The position numbers and the translations under genes are program-made. The notes under the pieces are model-generated. The model did not search any database. It was not told the DNA's origin and saw only the letters and a program-made list of their open reading frames with translations. A DNA stretch of 64,000 nt from Gracilariopsis chorda (lineage: Eukaryota; Rhodophyta; Florideophyceae; Gracilariales; Gracilariaceae), in assembly GCA_003194525.1 (NCBI GenBank), contig NBIV01000141.1, forward strand, positions 1 to 64,000, given 5' to 3'. Shown piece after piece: positions 10,723 to 19,558 of this stretch (the stretch's first letter is position 1; each line of letters begins with the position of its first letter).

Positions 10723-12057
10723 ATGTCAACCGATTCTTCTTCTTCGTCTTCCTCTGATGAGGACATTATTCATCACTCAATTTTGTACATCCTCAACGGC
10801 ATGTACCGCAAACTTTCCGATGGACCCCTGATAACAAAGAAAGGAGGCTCGTATGCCGGTCGACAAAAGAACCGTAAGATTGGCCGTAAAAAAGGTGCAC
10901 ACCAAATTGATTTAGATTACTTCTGTCGAATTCATATTCACCGCTCGCCGATGTTTAGTGTTGCAGAATTTGAACGTCGCTTTGCAATAACAAGACCAAT
11001 ATACGAAAAACTGCGATCCGCTCTTTGCCAGGCAAACTCCTTCTTTCTACAGCGCAAAGATGCAAGTTGGACATTTGGAGCAACGACTGATCAGAAAATG
11101 ACTGGTGCACTTTTGCAGCTCAGTTCTGGTGTTTCTGCAGATCATTTAGTGTCGTATATTCGACTGCATGAGTCCACATTGCTTTCTACTCTGAAAGAAT
11201 TCTGCAGAACGGTTGTGGAGTGCTTTCGAGATGAAAATCTAAGACGCCCATCGGAGAGTGATATTAAGAAGATTGAAAGTGATTATTCTAGACTAGGCTT
11301 CCCTGGATGCCTTGGTGCTGTAGACTGTTCAGGTTGGGAGTGGAGGAACTGTCCTGTAGCTTGGCATGGACAGTATAAGGGTAAGGAGAACAAGCCGATG
11401 TTACGGATGGAGGTTGTGTGTGACGATAAGCTACATATTTGGCACATGATGTTTGGCAGCCCGGGAGCTAAGAATGATATATCTATTATGTCACAAAGTT
11501 CTTTGTTTAATGATATTCGAAATGGAAAATGGCCACTGATCAAACCTAGTACTAACATTTCTGGCATTCCCATTGAGTGGTTCTTTTACTTGTCAGACGG
11601 GATATACCCTCGTCTGAGATTCTTTGCAAAACCGCATCCTGATGCAAAGTCGAAAAAACAGCGTCTGTATACTGCAGTGCACTCATCGGCGCGCAAGAGT
11701 GTTGAAAGGGTCTTTGCTGCGCTCTTCGGACAGTTTGAAATTTTGGATCGTCCCGCGCGGTTGGGAAATCGGGAGGATTTGAATAATATTGTATTGTGCT
11801 GTTCGATTCTACATAATATGGTTGCAGAAGAGCGCGGTTACAACGGAACCGCAAAATTTCGTGTGGGCGAACACGAGGTGCAGACAAGTGGTACTCTTTA
11901 TGATACTGTTTCACATCCTAACTGTAGTTATGAACAAGCAAATATTTGGAGAGAACTGCTAGACCCTGTGGACGATTTACAAAACCATTTGAGACTGCAA
12001 GATGCACTAATCTCGAACATTTGGAACACGCATGGTGATAATGAAGGAGATGTGTAA
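10723..12057 (+). CDS. Harbinger DDE transposase (HARBI1-like nuclease)
   Basis: A 444-residue transposase counted from the ATG that opens the serine-rich segment MSTDSSSSSSSDED. The frame extends further upstream, but that part runs through the terminal repeat and lacks coding character. The catalytic domain shows the three acidic residues in their family contexts: LGAVDCSGWEW (first Asp), SPGAKNDISIM (second Asp) and ARKSVERVFAALFG (Glu). The block LCCSILHNM near the C terminus is typical of HARBI1/ALP1-like proteins. It would cut and paste the element together with the Myb-like partner encoded convergently. I see no frameshift or internal stop. Confidence 0.9.
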   Translation: MSTDSSSSSSSDEDIIHHSILYILNGMYRKLSDGPLITKKGGSYAGRQKNRKIGRKKGAHQIDLDYFCRIHIHRSPMFSVAEFERRFAITRPIYEKLRSALCQANSFFLQRKDASWTFGATTDQKMTGALLQLSSGVSADHLVSYIRLHESTLLSTLKEFCRTVVECFRDENLRRPSESDIKKIESDYSRLGFPGCLGAVDCSGWEWRNCPVAWHGQYKGKENKPMLRMEVVCDDKLHIWHMMFGSPGAKNDISIMSQSSLFNDIRNGKWPLIKPSTNISGIPIEWFFYLSDGIYPRLRFFAKPHPDAKSKKQRLYTAVHSSARKSVERVFAALFGQFEILDRPARLGNREDLNNIVLCCSILHNMVAEERGYNGTAKFRVGEHEVQTSGTLYDTVSHPNCSYEQANIWRELLDPVDDLQNHLRLQDALISNIWNTHGDNEGDV

Positions 12058-12084
12058 GACAATGCAGTAACAAAGACGGTTATT

Positions 12085-13140
12085 TTATTGCTCAACGTCC
12101 GTGTTCACGGTGTTTTCCATTCTTGTCGACAGCTGCAGTAGTGCCTCAGCAGTTTGATTGTTCCCGGAAACTTTTGCCTGGACAGTGTGCATCTCTTCAT
12201 GTTCTTCTAGCGACATACGCCTCTTCTTGTTGGGGTGCGTATTATTCTCGCCACCGCACGCAAGTCTGCGAAGTAAACGACATTTTAAGAGACTTCGTAT
12301 TTCTCTTTTCTCTTCAAGGGATACTCCAGATTCCGATGCCAACAGTTTGCTTGCCATTTCCCAGTCCAGCTTTTCTCTCTGTAGTGCCACCTTCTCTTTT
12401 GCCATGAGTGCCTTCTCTCGCACTGAGTCAGACAGTATACTTTCAATGCGGCGAATTGAATCCGCAAACCCGTCCTGTCCACTTCGTGCTCCATCGACTT
12501 TTCCCTCCTTCAATTTCTTGGCCTTCTTTCTCCCCATTGGCCTCTCCAACAAAACATCACCACTCTTTTTAACCTCATCAATACCATTAGCCTGTAGTAG
12601 AATAGTGTTTTCGTTTAAGAAGGTAAACGAGGTTTTGAATTTGAATCGCTTCGCTATGTGGTAATTTGGATTTCTCACGCAGTCGTAGAGGTGGGATACG
12701 GAGTTACTTCCATCACTGTAAATTAAGGCTGCACATCGAATCAAGTCCTCCGGTCCTACATTTCCAGTTAGATTCATCGCTATAACTCTGTCGTAACAAG
12801 CCTTGAAGCGTGTGCACTCCGCACGAATCCTGTCCCAATACTTCCTACACCCATCTGCTGATCGTCCGTCCCACCTCCTTTGGTCCAGTTCACACCCAGT
12901 GCGCCGTAGTGAGCATGCATGTTGCGGGCGTCCATTGTCTTTGATAAAGACACTGCGAATGCGACGCCCGAGCTCCGCTCCTGACATGCTAGAGCCCACA
13001 GCCGGATCGGTACAAACGGCAGCAGCCGCACGCACTAACGCCTGCGTTTCTTTTTCGTCCCATGTCAGATTCTTCCCTCTACTTGGGCTGCCTCCTTCTT
13101 CCAAACCAGTTTGCGCACAAGCTGCTTCCTCCCCACTCAT
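12085..13140 (-). CDS. Harbinger ORF1: Myb/SANT-like DNA-binding partner
   Basis: A 351-residue protein from the ATG at 13,140; the open frame upstream to 13,155 begins at a TTG. The N-terminal half has a trihelix/SANT-type segment (NLTWDEKETQALVRAAAAV, then RRWDGRSADGCRKYWDRI). The middle carries the RPMGRKKAKK basic motif found in Myb-like partners of Harbinger transposases and in NAM-associated C-terminal domains. The C-terminal part is a coiled coil (REKALMAKEKVALQREKLD). In this superfamily the Myb-like protein binds the ends and carries the nuclease into the nucleus. It is convergent with the transposase gene, and both lie inside the same TAA-flanked element. Confidence 0.85.
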   Translation of the reverse strand: MSGEEAACAQTGLEEGGSPSRGKNLTWDEKETQALVRAAAAVCTDPAVGSSMSGAELGRRIRSVFIKDNGRPQHACSLRRTGCELDQRRWDGRSADGCRKYWDRIRAECTRFKACYDRVIAMNLTGNVGPEDLIRCAALIYSDGSNSVSHLYDCVRNPNYHIAKRFKFKTSFTFLNENTILLQANGIDEVKKSGDVLLERPMGRKKAKKLKEGKVDGARSGQDGFADSIRRIESILSDSVREKALMAKEKVALQREKLDWEMASKLLASESGVSLEEKREIRSLLKCRLLRRLACGGENNTHPNKKRRMSLEEHEEMHTVQAKVSGNNQTAEALLQLSTRMENTVNTDVEQ

Positions 13141-13627
13141 TACTTTAACAAGCAACCGACTGCCAAAGTCTTAAGGTGCACACCTCAAAAGGTTACCGTC
13201 AAGGTATGTCTAAGGCGTTCAAAGGCGGGTAATCAGTGCAATCATTGCAATTTGGGCTCCGTTGGTCGATGGACAGACCGTAATAGGTCTTTCGGCGCCA
13301 TGCGCAAGCCAACAAAGTGTTTGCATTTCGTCGTTCTTGGCGCCAAAATGTTCCGTGCAAAACACAACAAGGTTGTGCCAAGATGGAGTGCGCGAATGCC
13401 AAACAACGCGGCGTCACCCCGGAGGGGGGTGACGAAGACGATACGACCGGAGATGGGGCGGGTAACCATGCAGAGCTACCAGAGCTTTTAGGGAGCTGGC
13501 CCAAAACGTGTGGGATTTAGGGTGGACTAAAATTTTTAGGCCGAGTTTTGAGAATTGCGTCAACGGTTGGGGGTCAAATTTTGAGCAAATACTGGACTGC
13601 TATGTTGGATTTGGGGTTTACGGTAAC

Positions 13628-13644
13628 GGTTGGGAACGCCCTAA
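13628..13644 (-). repeat. Harbinger right inverted repeat with TAA duplication
   Basis: GGTTGGGAACGCCC followed by TAA, the mirror of the left end at 10,541-10,557. Confidence 0.9.
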
Positions 13645-13687
13645 GGCTGAATCCAAGTTTCACAGTGCAGCTCGAGCAGGTTGTCAG

Positions 13688-13850
13688 TGCGTTCCCAGCC
13701 ATCTGCAAAAAAATCATGCCAGATGCGCAAACTTCATTGGACGACATAAACGATCTGCAAACCTCATTGGACAATATAAATGAGCTTTGTATAGGCTGCC
13801 CGGCACTATTGAAACCTCGAATCGTTGCAAAGCCTAACCCCATGCCTCCC
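13688..13850 (+). repeat. Diverged direct copy of the Harbinger left end
   Basis: The segment repeats 10,546-10,690 in the same orientation (GCGTTCCC, CCATCTGC, GATGCGCAAAC, TCATTGGACGACA, TATAGGCTGCCCGGCAC in both). It contains an internal duplication of about 32 bp (the CAAAC-TTCATTGGAC unit occurs twice). It is probably the remains of a related, non-autonomous or deleted Harbinger copy next to the intact one. Confidence 0.7.
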
Positions 13851-13859
13851 GCGTGAAGG

Positions 13860-14006
13860 TTTTTGGTCACGCGGAGCACGGCGTGAAAAAGCGTGATTTG
13901 GCATGAATCACGCCAGCGCGCGTGCTCTGTGAAAAACGCAGGGTAGTGCCTGGCGGCTTGACCCCCGCACGAGGTCAGCCAGAGCCGCCGGCGGTGCTTT
14001 ATTGAT
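13860..14006. other. Short GC-rich spacer with small repeats
   Basis: Between the two Harbinger elements. GCGTGA and CACGC words recur several times. No coding potential seen. Confidence 0.3.
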
Positions 14007-14027
14007 ACTGGACGACTCCTAAAAATC
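14007..14027 (+). repeat. Left inverted repeat of the second Harbinger-like element
   Basis: ACTGGACGACTCCTAAAAA plus two further bases, matching the complement of 16,484-16,504 without mismatch. Confidence 0.85.
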
Positions 14028-14398
14028 CTTTTCGCAAATAGCGTACACAAAAATCCTTCAATTCAGAGAATTTGAGTGCACTCAAAAAGCGAAAAGTGGT
14101 TAAGGCTCGCCCTCATCGTAGCAGTTGCTCTCCAACTGAAGGTACCAAATTTGGCGCGAACCTCTGAACCAATACACCTGCATTCCCAAACACAAACCAT
14201 CGCTTATCCAATATACTAGAGCCACAATCATCGCACATGATGTTCCCAGAAGGCAGAACGTCCCCGCTCTGCGCCAAAGTTGCCTAGCTTTTGGCAGCCC
14301 ACCCACTCCACCTCCCACTCCCCCTTTTACCCCTCTTCCCTTCCGCCCTCCCTGCGGTTGAACCTTGTCACACACAAGCAACAAAATCCTGTTGCAAG

Positions 14399-15199
14399 AT
14401 GCCACAGGTGCAAGAAAATGAAACTTACAAACGGTCTAATCAACAACATTCGAACACAGAGGAACTGACTACGCCGCAATGCTCACAAAAAGTGAAGCTA
14501 TCAATTCAGAAACCGCCGCTATTTGCAAAGAAGAAAGGACAGACCCCCACTCGTGCCTGTACTGGGTTCACTCAAACCGAGACCACCCATCTGTTAGATT
14601 TGATGGAAAAGTACTTACTACCCTGTCTCGAAGAATGGGATGTACTCTTGAAGGACCATACATCCGCTTTTCCGCAGCAACAGAGGACTGTCGAGAGTCT
14701 TCGCAGAAAGTTTTCCACTTTACACCGCCAACGCATCCCTACTGGGGATCCCTTTATACCTGATGACGTAAAGAGAGCGAAACATATTCGTGAAACTATA
14801 ACTGAGCAAGTAGATATGGATGATGGTGATGATGTCGTAGAGACTGTTGGGTCCAGCTTTCTTCAGAAAGACTTGGTCTCCACTGATTTAGACGACGTTA
14901 TTGTTTCTACAGAACAGCAAAAGGACGTTTCGAAACCAGAACCTGTCGTTGCGAACCAGCCACGTCCGTTAGTGCGCACACCCCGCATGTTTACATTGAA
15001 AAGTGAAGAAGACAGCCTCATGTCTCTATTTAAAATATCTCTACTGAACGACCAAAAGCGGCGTGAGGAAGAGATTGAGCGACGTAGAGAGGAGTGCGAG
15101 GAGAGTCGTGCGCAGCGCTTAGATGAGAGCCGCCGCAATGATAAGCTTATGGAAATGATGTTGTTGTTGATTGCGAAGTCTGCTTCGACCAACAACTAA
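14399..15199 (+). CDS. Myb/SANT-like DNA-binding protein of the second Harbinger-like element
   Basis: A 266-residue protein from the ATG at 14,399; the open frame begins further upstream at a TTG. The Myb/SANT-like part is at about residues 45-115 (TRACTGFTQTETTHLLDLM, then RTVESLRRKFSTLHRQRIP). It is of the type found in oomycete and algal transposon-encoded partners of DDE4 transposases. An acidic linker follows, then a strongly charged C-terminal coiled coil rich in E and R (about 205-255). It lies tail to tail with the transposase gene and within 5 bases of its end. The frame is intact. Confidence 0.7.
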   Translation: MPQVQENETYKRSNQQHSNTEELTTPQCSQKVKLSIQKPPLFAKKKGQTPTRACTGFTQTETTHLLDLMEKYLLPCLEEWDVLLKDHTSAFPQQQRTVESLRRKFSTLHRQRIPTGDPFIPDDVKRAKHIRETITEQVDMDDGDDVVETVGSSFLQKDLVSTDLDDVIVSTEQQKDVSKPEPVVANQPRPLVRTPRMFTLKSEEDSLMSLFKISLLNDQKRREEEIERRREECEESRAQRLDESRRNDKLMEMMLLLIAKSASTNN

Positions 15200-16352
15200 A
15201 TGTTTAAGCTGCTCTGGAGAAAATAATTAGCTTCCATACTAAGATGAGGCATGTAGGTGCTTAATATTTGGTTGATCCCAACCATTCGCGTGCGAAAATT
15301 AAACAGATGTATGCTACAAAGCAACATAACTCGTCTTTCTCCGTTTTCCTCGTACATGAACCTGTCCTTCAATCGCGGAAACATACCCTGAAACGACCTT
15401 ATACCCCATTCGGATGCTTGTAGAGCGGATGTTGCCTGTCGGATTTGAAGAACTTCTCTGGCATCTTTGTCCCTTGTCTCATCTTGAGACGACTTGATTA
15501 AAAAAGGATACGAATTGCGACAGAATGCGGAGTCTACAACGCATTTACCGCCATGTTTCTCACGTTCCAGACCCAACTTAGTATATATATTTCCCCACTC
15601 CGACACAACCGAATCATGCATACTACCGGGCGCATTGATTGCGAAAGCAATATCTGTACCATTTGGAGCAAATAAAAGAACATTGGAAACGTAATGATCA
15701 TGGGTCCATACATTGTAAAACATATTCTGCACCATGAAGTCCTGGGATTGCTCTAGCAGCAGTTTCAAACCATCTGCCACTGAATAAACCTCTTCCAATG
15801 TGTGATACTTTTGTTTGAAAGCATCTTTGAAAGCCTGAACCTCTGTTTCGGTCGGCATCCTCACCTCCGCGTTAAAATCATGCGCCAGAACCCGCAGCAA
15901 TATTCGCCTACCGAAACGTAAAAAGATTGAGCACAAAGAACTTTTGATGCCAAAGAGAAGACAGAGGTTCCAGAGAGCTCCTCTCGTTCAATGCCAGCAC
16001 AGGACAAGTCCCAAACATTTCGTTGCGTCCATTGATCGCGGTCGTCCACGTCTACACCTACGTCTTTGCAGGAAACCGCTTGTGGGGTATATTCGTTGTA
16101 TATGTGCTGAAACTGGTTTAAGACATGCGTGAAAGTACTGTGATCAATTCCTGTTAGCGTTATTAGTGAGCTTTCGCACATGGAACGAAACAAGAACACA
16201 AATGGTGAATCTGCAGGGTTGAGAAGCGCCTGTCTGCTAATGCGCCTGTCTCTGCGTCGTCTCACAATAGTTGTATGCCTATCCCTGAAGCGTATTGAGT
16301 GTCGCTGACGCCGAGTTAGTAGTATAAGCAGTAGAACAGTTGTGGTGTCCAT
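15196..16352 (-). CDS. DDE4-type transposase, possibly spliced or frameshifted
   Basis: Transposase of the second Harbinger-like element. It starts at the ATG at 16,352 (MDTTTVLLLILL). The first frame runs to about 15,861 and the second from about 15,936 to the stop at 15,196. The two overlap by about 75 bases, so either a short intron or a single frameshift lies near 15,860-15,940. Catalytic context is visible in the second part: VADGLKL with the first Asp, INAPGSMHDSVVSEWGN with the second, and SEWGIRSFQGMF with the acidic third residue. The family is the Harbinger-related DDE endonuclease common in fungi and oomycetes. If the intron is real the protein would be about 350-380 residues, a normal size. 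Confidence 0.7.
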
Positions 16353-16483
16353 TTCGGAATAGGGAAGATGGGCAGGATCCTCAGACTCTGATCGCTCGGT
16401 TTGCTCTGGAATTTCAGTGGCAGGTCGGATACGCAGAATGGAACCTTTCCCGCAATTTGGTATTTGCGTGGAGTGCGCAATTT

Positions 16484-16504
16484 GATTTTTAGGAGTCGTC
16501 CAGT
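16484..16504 (-). repeat. Right inverted repeat of the second Harbinger-like element
   Basis: Complement of the left repeat at 14,007-14,027. APC5-like coding sequence begins immediately after it. Confidence 0.85.
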
Positions 16505-17207
16505 GTGTGCTGAAAAGAATGCGCTTGCGATTAGTGCACAAGTTGCCGAGCTGGATACTATGGAAGCCGATGTGAAATGTTTCCTTCTCGCTGAAGACTC
16601 GCGAGCAGCCGCTGATCAAGCGCTTAAACTAGCAAAGAGGGCCGCGGTATATTCGCGACCAGAGCGCGTCGTCACCGGTCTCCGATTGCGAGCGGAGGCT
16701 TTTCTCAGCGCCGAGGAAGCTGGCGGGGCGCTTTCGGACACGTTGGCAGCTGCATCGTTGGCGGAGGCTATGCATCTTGATGCGGCGCATGTGCGAAGCT
16801 CGCTCACTGTTGTTGAGACGCTTCTCAGATTGGAATCACCTGCGAAACAGGTGAATGCAACTCTAACCCCGATTTTGCCTCGCGCTTTGGAAGGACTTGG
16901 TTCGTTGGTTCGCGCTCGTGCGTGTCAGCTTCATGCGGAATGTCTGATGAAGGCTTGTGCAGAAACGGAAAGTGTTCCGGATAAACAGGTTGTCAAACTC
17001 GTGCAACAAGCACTTGAGGGGTATATGAGCAATGGCGATATTAACGGTGTGCGTGATGGACTGTATATCTTGGCAAGAGTGCATCACTGGCGAGGAGAGA
17101 TTCCTTTGAGGAATCGAATGTCGTATCTGTTTAACCAGCACGTTGACGGATTGGGGAAGCAACAATCTTCCTGGTTTGTTACGAAATGTGACCTGGAAAA
17201 TTCATAA
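16505..17207 (+). pseudogene. APC5-like gene, C-terminal remnant
   Basis: About 230 codons, open from the transposon border to the TAA at 17,205. The product is an alpha-helical, alanine- and leucine-rich sequence of TPR style (DTLAAASLAEAMHLDAAHV, RARACQLHAECLMKA, GVRDGLYILARVHHW). It resembles the C-terminal helical repeats of anaphase-promoting complex subunit 5. The N-terminal two thirds are absent: the reading frame starts exactly at the right inverted repeat of the Harbinger-like element, and the other side of that element (left of 14,007) shows no matching N-terminal part. A transposon-linked truncation is the simplest reading. The assignment to APC5 is from memory of the family and is moderate; any helical TPR-type protein is possible. 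Confidence 0.5.
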
Positions 17208-17302
17208 TCTTCTAACTATCGAGCTACTCCATCTCCCATTCCCTACCCCGCCGGCTGTTTCACACTCTGTACATATACCTTTTTCAACGAGAGAGATCAA
17301 CC

Positions 17303-17712
17303 TTAGAATGGAAGAGCGGCGCTGATGTCATCGTGTTCAAGATTCTCATTCATTCGCAAGGCCTCGATGGTTACTCGACAATCCTTCTGCCTTTCCATGT
17401 ATGTCTCTAGAAGAGCCGCGAGACGTTCGCGCGCTTCTTCTACTAGTCGTTGTGATTCATCCACGGTGTCCGCGTCCTTGGTAGTGTCGATTGCAGACGC
17501 GTTTTCGAAGCGTGTGGTCGACAACATTGCAGGCGTTGAGGATGTCTCTGGAACCTCCATACATATACTACAATGAAAATGAGCACACGAAAAACAAGCA
17601 ACTCGCGCTGTGGTGTTGATGATCACCTTGACGGGCATATCGCTCTTTCCGTTTCCATCATTTCCCAGCTGATCGCACGTATTGTTTCCCCATGCAAACA
17701 CCTCGTGATCTA
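17303..17712 (-). pseudogene. RCC1-repeat gene fragment
   Basis: A minus-strand frame that begins with a typical RCC1 blade (HEVFAWGNNTCDQLGND, then MPVKVIINT and VACFSCAHFHCSICME). It ends in a coiled-coil tail (RLVEEARERLAALLETYMERQ) and a stop at 17,303. Only about one blade is left of the seven that make an RCC1 propeller. The 5' side stops at about 17,712, where the iPGM-like fragment begins on the other strand, so both genes are cut at the same breakpoint. It is most likely a dead 3' fragment. Confidence 0.55.
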
Positions 17713-19107
17713 TTGAAAACTGTAGAGGAGATGATGCTAATACCTTCCACATCATTGGTCTCTACTCGGACGGAAATGTGCACGCCCATGTCAACCATGT
17801 CTTCCAACTTATTGATGGTGCAATTGACGACGGTGTCAAGAGAATTCGAATTCATCCACTCGCTGATGGACGTGATGTGTTGGACAGATCCGCTCTGGAC
17901 TACTTTGGCCCGCTCGAGAAGCGTCTAGCTACACTCCGCAAGGAAGGAATTGACATTTGCGTTGCTAGCAGTGGAGGACGAATGGTTACAACTATGGATC
18001 GCTACGAAGCCGACTGGGGCGTGGTCGAAAGTGGCTGGAGAGCACATTGTCGCTGTGATACATCCGCCACTTTCAAGTCCCGTATTGATGCTGTTGAACA
18101 TTCTTATAAGGACGACGATATGGTGGATCAGTACATGCCTCCGTTTGTCATTGTGGACGACGATGGTAACGCTGTCGGACCTATGAGTGATGGCGATTCT
18201 GTGCTGTTCTGGAACTTTAGAGGAGATCGTGCAATTGAGATCTCAACCGCTATTGAGGCTGAGGAGGGCGAGTTCCATGGCTTTGACCGAAAGCGCGTCC
18301 CGGACGTTCGCTACGCGGGTATGATGCAGTATGACGGTAATGCAGGTATTCCGAAGCGATTCTTGGTCTCTCCCTCACAAATTGAGAGAACTGTCGGCGA
18401 ATATGTGGTCAAAAACGGTACGAAGCGCTTCTCGGTGTCTGAAACACAGAAGTACGGCCACGTTACCTACTTCTATAACGGTAACCGTACCGCTAAGTTT
18501 GACGCACATGGAGAAATATCATTGTATCCCGTCTTACAGGCAACGAGAACACACTCGCCCATGGATGAAGGCGGCTCAAATCTTGGATAGTATTCTTGAC
18601 GAAATAGACAATTTCAAACCTGACTTGATGGTTGTTAACTATGCAAACGGTGATACGGTTGGACATACTGGTCATATGGTTGCCTCCCGTCTGGCCATGG
18701 AGTGCGTTGATCTGTGCCTTGCTCGCGTTGTTCCAGAGATCATTAAGCGAGGAGGCGTGGTAATACTTACTGCGGATCACGGCAATTGTGATATTATGGC
18801 TGAGGTCGGAAAGGACGGAAAGCCGAAGGCTGGTAACCAACCTGAGGGGTGGAAGGCCAAGGTGCCTCACACTAAGCAACGCGTTCCGTGCATGATTATT
18901 GGAAATGAAATCGACAAGTATGAGATTGACACTTCAGAGAAGTGGGGAGAGGAAAAGGAATGCAAGTGTCCTGGTATTGCCAACTTGGGACTCCCCGAAC
19001 CAACAGACTACTTGCCGTCTGTTTTGGTACCGAGAGGTGAACGCTTTTGTGAGACATTTGTTAGGGGCCAGATTTGTGCGACGAGGTGGGTATCTGTCGT
19101 GTGGTGA
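17713..19107 (+). pseudogene. Cofactor-independent phosphoglycerate mutase (iPGM), truncated and broken
   Basis: Homologous to 2,3-bisphosphoglycerate-independent phosphoglycerate mutase (3-PG to 2-PG in glycolysis). The frame starts in the middle of the family at NTFHIIGLYSDGNVHAHVN, corresponding to about residue 112 of a 510-residue enzyme. The N-terminal metal ligand and the catalytic Ser loop are therefore missing. Other active-site motifs remain: HPLADGRDVL, NFRGDRAIEIS, NYANGDTVGHTGH, TADHGNCDIM and the late HT. The frame shifts once near 18,507 (between KFDAH and MEKYHCIP). A stretch of about 7-10 residues expected after CPGIANL is absent. The final residues after about 19,040 do not look like the family. 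Truncation, one frameshift and one deletion make this a pseudogene, adjoining the RCC1-like fragment. Confidence 0.85.
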
Positions 19108-19293
19108 ACAGACACGGCTACGAAGATTGCGTAGGAAGTAAACTAGGTGAAGCACTATGTATTTCGTGGTAGGGGGTTGGGACTGGGAAAGAAGCTGAGT
19201 TGTGGTGTAGGATATGTAACCCTTTAACCCAATGCTTTTAAGACTCGCACATTGTGTTCGTTCCCCAACACCCGCTTCCACATTGGAAATCCA

Positions 19294-19521
19294 ATGAATA
19301 AAACCCCACTTTCGAAGAAATTCTCCATCTCTCCGCTTTGCCATGCACCAAGGGACCTTTTGGTTGTACGGAGTCTCTACCGGTTGGTCTTCAGTGAAGA
19401 ATCCTCACCAGCTTTGAAGGCTAGTCGCGAGGCGCTCATCGTCGATCTCGAGACTCTTCGATCGGCCTGCATCCGCGACGTTGCTTTCGCAGCAGCTCCA
19501 TTTCCGTACTTAACCCTCTAG
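19294..19521 (+). CDS. Possible small protein, unrecognised
   Basis: A 75-codon frame with an ATG 38 bases before the Uma2-like gene begins. The sequence DLLVVRSLYRLVFSEE contains an LYR tripeptide in a helical context, which is suggestive of LYR-motif proteins but too short to claim. It could equally be 5' untranslated sequence of the next gene. Confidence 0.2.
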   Translation: MNKTPLSKKFSISPLCHAPRDLLVVRSLYRLVFSEESSPALKASREALIVDLETLRSACIRDVAFAAAPFPYLTL

Positions 19522-19558
19522 GCAACGCCTTCCCACAAGCCATCACAACTGAAGCCAC

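Larger units (their letters stand above)
10544..13641 (+). mobile_element. Complete PIF/Harbinger DNA transposon
   Basis: A 3,098-bp element bounded by inverted repeats of at least 14 bp (GGGCGTTCCCAACC at 10,544 and its complement ending at 13,641). It is flanked by TAA on both sides (10,541-10,543 and 13,642-13,644), the 3-bp TWA duplication expected for this superfamily. It carries both classical genes in tail-to-tail arrangement: the DDE transposase on plus (10,723-12,057) and the Myb/SANT-like DNA-binding protein on minus (12,085-13,140), separated by 27 bases. Both frames are open, so the element looks whole and possibly autonomous. About 150 bp of its left end has a diverged copy outside the element at 13,688-13,850. 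Confidence 0.92.
14007..16504. mobile_element. Second Harbinger-like transposon with distinct ends
   Basis: An element of about 2.5 kb bounded by perfect inverted repeats of at least 20 bp (ACTGGACGACTCCTAAAAA at 14,007 and its complement ending at 16,504). It carries a Myb/SANT-like gene on plus (14,399-15,199) and a DDE4-type transposase on minus (16,352-15,196), again tail to tail. The ends and both proteins differ from those of the neighbour at 10,544-13,641, so it is a separate lineage. I find no clear 2-4 bp target duplication at the borders. Its right end lies directly against the remnant of an APC5-like gene. Confidence 0.82.

Noticed and set aside
14007-16504. Target duplication of the second Harbinger-like element
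   Set aside because: I tried borders one base either way and found no matching 2-4 bp word on both sides.
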